The position numbers were made by a program, and so were the translations under genes. DNA of 64,000 bases from UBA4656 sp002405525 (lineage in GTDB: Bacteria; Pseudomonadota; Gammaproteobacteria; Xanthomonadales; Ahniellaceae), in assembly GCA_036723735.1 (NCBI GenBank), contig DAIMGT010000006.1, positions 33,766 through 97,765 on the forward strand, given 5' to 3'. Positions 58,358 to 64,000 of the stretch are shown here, piece by piece. Each line of letters opens with the position of its first letter. Position 1 is the stretch's first letter. The notes beneath the pieces are model-generated. The model had not been told where the DNA came from. It saw only the letters and a program-made list of their open reading frames with translations, and did not search any database.

Positions 58358-59206
58358 ATGAACGACGCCGACCGATCCGCACCGCCGCCGCAAAGCGCGT
58401 TCGGCACCCGCTGGAACCCGCCGCCGCGCGGACGCTTCGACCGCTTCGTGCGCCGCTTCGGGGTGCTCACCCACCTCGGTGCGGTGCTGGCACTCTATGC
58501 GCTGGCCGCGCTGGCGATCGGTCTCGCGCTGGCGCCGGCGCTTTGGCTGCTCGATGCCTGGCTGCCGTGGGCGCAGGCGCAGGCCGGATGGCTGCGCTGG
58601 CCGCTGGCCGGGATCGGACTCGCGCTCGCCTTCTTCGCCACCGGCTTCGCCCTGCTCGCCGTGCTGCCACTGTTCAACGCCATGCTCCCGACCCGCGCGC
58701 GGCCTTTCGCGGGCGGCTACTTCTCCGCGGCCGCCGTGCCCTGGGGCCTGCACAACGGGCTGTTCTACGTCGCGCGCTACACCTTCCTGCCCTGGGTCAC
58801 GCTCACGCCCTTCGGTCCGTGGTTCCTGCGCGCGATGGGCATGAAGATCGGCCCGCGAGCCTTCATCAACACCGAGTTCATCTCCGACCCGCGGCTGGTC
58901 GAGGTCGGCGCCGACGCGGTGGTCGGCGGCAGCGTGCACCTGTTTGCGCACTACGGCGGCGGCGGGCACCTGACCATCGCGCCGGTGCGCATCGGCGCGC
59001 GCGCCACTCTGGGCCAGGGATCGACCGTCATGGGCGGCGTCGACGTCGGCGACGATGCGCTGGTGCTGCCGCATTCCGTCGTGCTGCCGGGCACGAGGAT
59101 CGGCCCCGGCGAGGTCTGGGGCGGCGTGCCCGCCCGCCGCATGAGCCACGCCGAACTCGACGCCCTGCGCGGCGCGCCGGCCGACTCCTCGCCGGACCGG
59201 GCCTGA
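58358..59206 (+). CDS. Left-handed beta-helix acyltransferase-like protein with membrane segments
   Basis: The 282-residue product has two hydrophobic segments (about 38-65 and 78-108) followed by a hexapeptide-repeat region (about 160-265: VGADAVVGGSVHLFAHYGGGGHLTIAPVRIGARATLGQGSTVMGG). It resembles the free-standing or terminal LbetaH domain attached to some non-ribosomal peptide-like synthetases and to sugar acetyltransferases; the catalytic His may be in HYGGGG or LPHSVV. No synthetase gene is near, so the substrate is unknown. It follows the EamA gene by 30 nt. Confidence 0.78.
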   Translation: MNDADRSAPPPQSAFGTRWNPPPRGRFDRFVRRFGVLTHLGAVLALYALAALAIGLALAPALWLLDAWLPWAQAQAGWLRWPLAGIGLALAFFATGFALLAVLPLFNAMLPTRARPFAGGYFSAAAVPWGLHNGLFYVARYTFLPWVTLTPFGPWFLRAMGMKIGPRAFINTEFISDPRLVEVGADAVVGGSVHLFAHYGGGGHLTIAPVRIGARATLGQGSTVMGGVDVGDDALVLPHSVVLPGTRIGPGEVWGGVPARRMSHAELDALRGAPADSSPDRA

Positions 59207-59286
59207 CCTCGCCGCGTGATGTGCGCCGCCTGCGCAGGCCGCGGCGCTGCCGCTATCCTCGACGGCTCGCCTTCCGGATAACCCGC

Positions 59287-59988
59287 ATGCGGACCTGGCT
59301 GATCACCGGTGCCAGCCGCGGCCTCGGCCGCGCGCTCGCCCTGCATCTTTCCGCCCGCGGCGACCGCGTGCTCGCGGTGGCACGCGAGCCCGCCGGGCTG
59401 CACGCGCTCGCCGACCGCTGCGGTCCCGGCCGCATCGACGCGGTGCCGCTGGACCTCGCCGACGCAGGCGCAATCCGGCCCACGCTGGACGCCGCCATCG
59501 CCGGTGCCGGCGGCATCGATGGCGCGATCAACAACGCCGGGATCGGCGCCTACAAGTCCTTCCTCGCCCACGACGAGGCCGAACTGCTGCGCATCCTGCA
59601 AGTCAACCTCGGCGCCGCGATGCAGGTCTGCCGCGTGGTGCTGCCGCACCTCGCCGCGCGCGGCGGCGGGCACATCGTCAACATCGGGTCCGATCTGGGA
59701 CGCCGTCCGCTGGCCAACATGGCGCCCTACGTCGCCACCAAGCACGGCCTGCTGGGCTTCAGCCATTCGCTGCTGCGCGAGGTCAAGGACCAACGCATCC
59801 GCGTCAGCCTGGTCAACCCCGGCATCATCGACACGGGGTTCGGCGGCGGCCAGGAAGGCCACGGCGACGGCCATCACAGCCTGCGGCCGGAGGAACTGGC
59901 CGCGCAGGTGGTCGCCGTGCTCGACGCCCCGGCGGGGATGGTGATCGACGAGATCACCCTGCATCCGCTGGGCCAGAGCGACTTCTGA
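59287..59988 (+). CDS. SDR family oxidoreductase
   Basis: The 233-residue classical SDR starts MRTWLITGASRGLGRALALHL. TGASRGLG at 7-14, NNAGIGAYKSF, NIGSDLGRR with the catalytic Ser, YVATK and NPGIIDTGFGGG are intact. The C-terminal His/Gly-rich loop (GHGDGHHSL) is unusual. The substrate is unknown; the gene follows the beta-helix protein by 80 nt on the same strand. Confidence 0.88.
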   Translation: MRTWLITGASRGLGRALALHLSARGDRVLAVAREPAGLHALADRCGPGRIDAVPLDLADAGAIRPTLDAAIAGAGGIDGAINNAGIGAYKSFLAHDEAELLRILQVNLGAAMQVCRVVLPHLAARGGGHIVNIGSDLGRRPLANMAPYVATKHGLLGFSHSLLREVKDQRIRVSLVNPGIIDTGFGGGQEGHGDGHHSLRPEELAAQVVAVLDAPAGMVIDEITLHPLGQSDF

Positions 59989-60104
59989 GCCGCGCACGGA
60001 GGCGCGCCTGCGCGGGCGCGATCCCGCGGGGCTGGCCCACCCGGCAGGCCAAGACCCGAATGCACCGGCGTGCCCGCATCCCGCGGCAGGGCCCCGGCGC
60101 CCAT

Positions 60105-60147
60105 CGGACGGACGGACGGACGGACGGACGGGCCGGCCGTCCGTCCG
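60105..60147. repeat. CGGA tandem repeat ending in an 11-bp hairpin
   Basis: Six CGGA copies plus CGG cover 60105-60131. The last part, CGGACGGACGG (60121-60131), pairs perfectly with CCGTCCGTCCG (60137-60147) around a 5-nt loop. It lies 11 nt after the stop of the P-domain gene (minus), where it could act as a transcript-end hairpin, but there is no T run. Confidence 0.6.
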
Positions 60148-60158
60148 CTGTCGCGTGC

Positions 60159-61556
60159 TCAGGCGGCCGCGCGCCGGCGCCGCAGGCCGATCAACCCGGC
60201 CAGCAGCAGTGCAGCACCCAGCAGCAGCAGGGCCCAACGCGCGTCGACCGGGACCGGCACGCTCGACAGCGTGCCCTGCTGCTGGCACGCGCAGGTGGTG
60301 AGGGCGAGCGACCAGTTGGCGAGAGCGCCGGTATCACCTGCCGCGTCATCCGAGACGGTCAGCGTCCAGATCCCGTTCGGGTTCTCGCCATAGAAAGCGC
60401 CGAAGGATTCCTCGGGGGTGAGCGGCGAGGCCAGCACCGCGTTGGCATAGAGGTGATCGGTCGTCACACCCGAGTTGTTCACGTAAGGCACCTGGCCGCC
60501 GGGGTTGGCATCCTCGTCGAACAGGGTCCCGTTGAACACGTTGTCGTTGCTGCCGCCGTTGTCGGTGCTCAGCGTGACTACCGTGCCCGCGGGCGAACGC
60601 AGGGTGATGTCGAGGTCGCTCCCGAACGTATGCGTGATGGCGGCGGTGAGGTCGACGCCGCACAGGGCGGTGCCCGCGCCGGCGACCGCCAGCGTCGCGG
60701 TGGCGACCCCGGCGTCGACGAGCGGCACGGCCGCGCTGCTCGACACCGTGGGCGTCGCCACGCTGGGGGCGGCGCCCAGGGTGACCATGTTCAGCGACCA
60801 ACTGCCCAAGGACCCGGTGTCAGCGATCGCGTCGTCCGAGACGGTCAGGGTCCACACGCCGTTGGGATTCTCGCCCGCGAACGCGGACAGCGGCTCCTCG
60901 GGCGCGAGCGGCGTGGCAATGGTGAGGTTGGCGTAGGGGTGATCGCTGACCAGGCCCGCATTGCTGGCGTAGGGCACCTGGCCCGCGGGGTTGGCGTCGT
61001 CGTCGAAGGTCGTGCCGTTGAACACGTTGTCGTTGGTGCCGCCGTTGTCGGTGCTCAGCGTGACCACCGTGCCCGCGGGCGAACGCAGGGTGATGTCGAG
61101 GTCGCCGCTGAACGTATGCGTGATTGCCAGCGTGGCATTGAGGTCCCACAGGAAGGGACCCGCGCCGCTGACGGTGAGGGTCGAAGTGGAGACCCCGTTG
61201 TCGACCAGGGGGAGCGCCGTGGTGTTGGCGGCGGTAGTGGTCGCGGTGCTGCAACCGGGCGGGCCACCCATGGCCCCACGTTCCACCCCGGCGGCGGCCG
61301 GCGTACCGGTGGCCACCGTCGTGTCACCGCCCAGCGCGACACTGATCTCGGCACAGCGGGCCAGCGCCTGGGTCAGGCCGCTGGCCGACCCATCGCGCTT
61401 CAACTGCGCGATCTGCACGTCCAGCACCGCCAACTCGTCGTGCAAGGCCTCCTTCGGCCCTGCCAGGCCCGGGCCGGCCGCCAGAAGAGCGACCACGCCA
61501 ACCCACGTCCCGATCATGGTCGCCCGACCGGGCTTGCGCCACTGCATGTGCTTCAT
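60159..61556 (-). CDS. Exported protein with two proprotein-convertase P domains and a C-terminal sorting-like tail
   Basis: The 465-residue product starts MKHMQWRKPGRATMIGTW at 61556. A signal peptide ends near residue 33, then a short helical region (35-75). Two P-domain repeats of 162 residues follow (about 105-265 and 270-430), with the pattern LDITLRSPAGTVVTLSTDNGG ... FNGT ... GENPNGVWTLTVSDDA ... GSLGSWSLNM. The C-terminus VPVPVDARWALLLLGAALL... is a helix ended by RRRR, close to IPTL/GlyGly-type CTERM sorting signals. P domains usually flank a protease; here no protease domain exists. Probably surface-located. Confidence 0.85.
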   Translation of the reverse strand: MKHMQWRKPGRATMIGTWVGVVALLAAGPGLAGPKEALHDELAVLDVQIAQLKRDGSASGLTQALARCAEISVALGGDTTVATGTPAAAGVERGAMGGPPGCSTATTTAANTTALPLVDNGVSTSTLTVSGAGPFLWDLNATLAITHTFSGDLDITLRSPAGTVVTLSTDNGGTNDNVFNGTTFDDDANPAGQVPYASNAGLVSDHPYANLTIATPLAPEEPLSAFAGENPNGVWTLTVSDDAIADTGSLGSWSLNMVTLGAAPSVATPTVSSSAAVPLVDAGVATATLAVAGAGTALCGVDLTAAITHTFGSDLDITLRSPAGTVVTLSTDNGGSNDNVFNGTLFDEDANPGGQVPYVNNSGVTTDHLYANAVLASPLTPEESFGAFYGENPNGIWTLTVSDDAAGDTGALANWSLALTTCACQQQGTLSSVPVPVDARWALLLLGAALLLAGLIGLRRRRAAA

Positions 61557-61820
61557 GATTGATTCCCCCTCCGCCCTATGGGATCCAGCGCCGGCGGCTG
61601 GCGGAAGCCGACGGCTTTCACGGGACTGTAACGCCATTTCGGGCGAATCGCACGCAGCGCTGAATGCCGGGCCGCCGTCTCCTTCCCGGCGGGTCCGCGC
61701 GGCAGGCAGCCGGCCGGAGGGCTGGGGCCTTCCCCGGCCCGACCCGGCACCGGTTGCCCGGCCCCGGGCGCGGGCCCGCCGACGGGCGGGGCCGATCATC
61801 GGGTGCCGGTCAGGGCATGC

Positions 61821-62540
61821 TCAGTCCGCCGGCAGCGCGGCGTTGTGCCAGACGTCCTGCACGTCGTCGAGTTCGTCGAGCCACTCGAGCAGGCTGGCCA
61901 GCGTGGCGGCCGCCTCGCCTTCGACCGCGACCCTGTTTGCCGCGCGCATCACCACCCCGGCGCGTTGCGCGGCGAAACCGGCCGCCTCCAGCGCGGCCCT
62001 GAGCGCCGCCACGCGATCGCCGGCGCACAGCACGATGGTGCTCGCGGCCTCCGCCTGCACGTCATCCGCGCCGGCATCCAGCGCCACCTCGAAGGCGCGC
62101 GATTCCGCCGCCGGATCGGGCGTCGACACCACCACCTCCCCGGTGCGCGCGAACTGGAACGCCACCGACCCGGGCGTTCCAAGGCTGCCGCCGTGCTTGG
62201 ACAGCGCATGGCGCACGTCGGCCACGGTGCGCTGCGCGTTGTCAGTCATGCAGTCCACCAGCAGCGCCACGCCGCCGGGGGCGTAGCCCTCGTAGCGGAT
62301 TTCCTGCAGATCGTCCGCCCCGTCGGCCCCGGATCCACGGCGCACCGCCCGCTCGACCGTCTCCTTCGACATGTTGGCCGACAGCGCCTTGTCAATCGCC
62401 GCGCGCAAGCGCGGGTTGCCGGCGGGGTCCGCGCCGCCGCGCGCGGCGACGGTGATCTCGCGGATCAATTTGGTGAACACCTTGGCGCGCTTGGCGTCCT
62501 CGGCGTTCTTGCGGCCTTCGATGCTGGGGCCTCTGCCCAT
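61821..62540 (-). CDS. YebC/PmpR family transcriptional/translational regulator
   Basis: The 239-residue protein starts MGRGPSIEGRKNAEDAKRAKVFTKL at 62540, matching the YebC/TACO1 N-terminus. NPRLRAAIDKALSANMSKETVERAVRRGSG, EIRYEGYAPGGVALLVDCMTDNAQRTVADVRHAL and GGSLGTPGSVAFQF are family blocks. Homologues act as transcription regulators or relieve ribosome stalling. E. coli yebC stands next to ruvC, but here no Holliday-junction gene adjoins, and this is one of two common paralogue groups. Confidence 0.93.
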   Translation of the reverse strand: MGRGPSIEGRKNAEDAKRAKVFTKLIREITVAARGGADPAGNPRLRAAIDKALSANMSKETVERAVRRGSGADGADDLQEIRYEGYAPGGVALLVDCMTDNAQRTVADVRHALSKHGGSLGTPGSVAFQFARTGEVVVSTPDPAAESRAFEVALDAGADDVQAEAASTIVLCAGDRVAALRAALEAAGFAAQRAGVVMRAANRVAVEGEAAATLASLLEWLDELDDVQDVWHNAALPAD

Positions 62541-62784
62541 GGGAATCCTCGGGTTGGAGCGGCGGGGCCGCGCGGACGCCCATTGTCGCGCGACCGGCCC
62601 CGACTGGCGAAGCGCGCCTGCTCCCCGGCGCGGACTGCCGCCCGGGCCGGATCGTCGTCGGTTCGAGGGCGGGGGTCGGACGCCTCGGACCGGGCACGAT
62701 CGCCGCGGCAACGCGCGCGGCGCCGACCGCGTCCCGACCGGCGACGGACCCTGGCTGGCCCGCCGCCGGGTCCGATCCCGCGGG

Positions 62785-64000
62785 TCAGCGGAACGCAGCC
62801 ACCGTGGGGCCGCGCGTGCGCCAGACGCGGGTGTTGTCGTTGAAGTTCGCGGTGCCGATCGGTACCCCGCTCACGGTGTAGTTGGGCGCGGAAAAGGCAC
62901 CGAAGCGGGTGCAGGCCGCGCACGGGCCATTGTTGACCGCCATCACCGTGCGGCGGCTGATGGAGGTCATGACGAAACCGTGACCGTAGGCGAACGGGGT
63001 GACGGTCGGATCGTTGTCATGCCGCGCGCCGACCACATGGCCGGCTTCGTGGACGAAAGTCCAGTTGCCCGAGACGCACTGCGGGTTCATCACGAAGTAG
63101 GCATTGGCCGACGGGGTTGCGATGCCCGCCGCCTGGCCGCACAGTCCGGCGCTGACCGGTGCGAAATAGGCCACCAGGTCGGCAGCGACGGAATTGCGTT
63201 GGCTGCCGATCGCATCGTAGAAGCCGTCGGACAGGTTGGTCAGGCGCGCCAGCATGGTCGAGTAGTTGCTGCTCTCCGACTGGTTGTAGAACTGGATCGT
63301 GCCCGCCTGCTGCAGCCGCGCATCGGTGTTGGTCGCCGCCAGCGCGTTGTTGGCTTCGGCGAAGGCGAGATCCACCGCCTGCTGTTCGTTGCCGATCGCG
63401 GCCGCCGAGGCCGGGCCGAACGCCACCAGCACGCGGATCGTCGAAATCGCCTTCGGCCCCGGATCGGGCCCGAAGTCGACCTTGCCGCCGGACGCCATCA
63501 CCATCTCCTCGTAGGCCTTCTCGGTCTCGTCCGGCAGGAACTTCGACTGGTCGACCTCGACCAGGGCGTGCGCGCCGCGCTCGATCGGCACCAGGCGGAA
63601 CAGTTCACCACCGACGCGAATGTTGGCCAGCACCGTGTCCCCGGAGCGAACCGCGATCACCTGGTTGTCGAGGTGGTCGAGCGGGATCAGGCGCTGCAGG
63701 ACTGGGCCGCGGGAGGACCCGACCTCGATGCGCCCCGTCCAAACCTGGTTGCCGCTCTCCATCGTCGCGAATTCGGTGCGGCGAACGTCGAAGGCCAGCC
63801 CCCCCGGCAGGCTGACGCGCAGCGCTTCGCTGCGGCTGGACACCGTTGACGGATCGACCGCGACGATCTCGATCCGCTCGTTCGCCGGATCGGCGGCAAC
63901 ATTGCGCAGCAGTTCGCCGGGCTGGTCGAAATGGCCGCGATTGTTGGCCGGGCTGAACAGGTCCGGCGCGGCCAGCGACAGCGGCGGCACAGCCAATGAA
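62785..64000 (-). CDS. Secreted metzincin zinc metalloprotease (partial, 5' end outside window)
   Basis: The frame is open to the window end at 64000; a TTG at 63996 is not a likely start because the preceding codon TCA continues the frame and the first residues (LAVPPLSLAAPDLF) look like the end of a signal peptide. A propeptide-like region precedes a zinc motif HEAGHVVGARH, the HExxHxxGxxH metzincin signature, with a Met-turn in RRTVMAVNNG. The 403 visible residues end at FNDNTRVWRTRGPTVAAFR. The substrate is unknown; it resembles reprolysin-like peptidases of this order. Confidence 0.88.
   Translation of the reverse strand, partial: SLAVPPLSLAAPDLFSPANNRGHFDQPGELLRNVAADPANERIEIVAVDPSTVSSRSEALRVSLPGGLAFDVRRTEFATMESGNQVWTGRIEVGSSRGPVLQRLIPLDHLDNQVIAVRSGDTVLANIRVGGELFRLVPIERGAHALVEVDQSKFLPDETEKAYEEMVMASGGKVDFGPDPGPKAISTIRVLVAFGPASAAAIGNEQQAVDLAFAEANNALAATNTDARLQQAGTIQFYNQSESSNYSTMLARLTNLSDGFYDAIGSQRNSVAADLVAYFAPVSAGLCGQAAGIATPSANAYFVMNPQCVSGNWTFVHEAGHVVGARHDNDPTVTPFAYGHGFVMTSISRRTVMAVNNGPCAACTRFGAFSAPNYTVSGVPIGTANFNDNTRVWRTRGPTVAAFR

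Noticed and set aside
58358..59206. Remnant of a non-ribosomal peptide synthetase-like gene
   Set aside because: The gene is complete with its own start and membrane segments, and no adenylation or carrier domain is adjacent.
60105..60131. CGGA repeat as a possible CRISPR-like or coding repeat
   Set aside because: Unit of four bases without spacers; simple tandem repeat.

Overview
The window is about 70% G+C and gene-dense. It reads as chromosome from a gammaproteobacterium of the order Lysobacterales (Xanthomonadales). Evidence is the gene order nuoD-C-B-A / tRNA-Leu / secG / tpiA and glmM-folP-ftsH-rlmE / yhbY, a NuoC with the extra loop found in that order, a MetX-type acyltransferase, a kynurenine-pathway pair and several secreted families common there. 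This placement is inference from content, not from a search. A run of ten N at 8777-8786 with G/C homopolymer flanks shows that this is a draft or metagenomic assembly. No insertion sequence, prophage, CRISPR array, rRNA or resistance gene was seen.

Layout. 1-4157 (minus): complex I subunits D (cut by the window edge), C, B and A, tRNA-Leu(GAG), secG and tpiA. 4262-6064: a short-chain dehydrogenase and a 2-oxoglutarate/Fe(II) oxygenase, convergent. 6192-11370 (minus): glmM, folP, ftsH (3' end destroyed by the gap) and rlmE, with yhbY divergent. 11749-13546: an Mth938-like protein, a GNAT protein whose open frame runs antisense through it, and two small proteins. 13668-16288: kynU-kmo, translationally coupled. 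16455-20624 (minus): a 1389-residue secreted subtilase. 20911-28447: a DUF3293 protein and the complete cytochrome c maturation operon ccmABCDEFGHI, most junctions overlapping by 1-4 nt. 28576-31660: metX, cysteine dioxygenase and pyrC. 31736-38116: three tRNA genes (Leu-CAA, Ala-CGC, Arg-CCT) with a DUF3011 protein, an M48 peptidase, a formylglycine-enzyme-like protein, rnd and a DUF1993 protein, plus a duplicated 3' end of tRNA-Arg. 38406-43107: fasciclin protein, ALDH7 dehydrogenase, DUF4190 protein, pyrD and murB. 43151-47147: membrane protein, cyclophilin, methyltransferase and DEAD-box helicase. 47199-48885 (minus): yajQ and an unrecognised 400-residue protein one nucleotide behind it. 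49100-54863: lyso-lipid acyltransferase, selO, MASE2-GGDEF cyclase, YkgJ-like, GIY-YIG and NAD(P)-binding proteins, and a frameshifted VOC gene. 55106-64000: two further dehydrogenases, an M28 peptidase, an EamA transporter, a left-handed beta-helix acyltransferase, a tandem P-domain protein with a C-terminal sorting-like tail, a YebC protein and a metzincin peptidase cut by the window end.

Most of the window is housekeeping: respiration (nuo, ccm), cell-wall precursors (glmM, murB), pyrimidines (pyrC, pyrD), folate (folP), NAD precursors (kynU, kmo) and protein quality control (ftsH). The less ordinary parts are the secreted peptidases and repeat proteins, the YajQ/pseudo-receiver pair near a diguanylate cyclase, the MetX/cysteine dioxygenase pair, the tRNA-Arg duplication and several intergenic palindromes. 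I found no clear multi-gene system that is certainly new; the YajQ-linked protein is the best candidate for undescribed biology.
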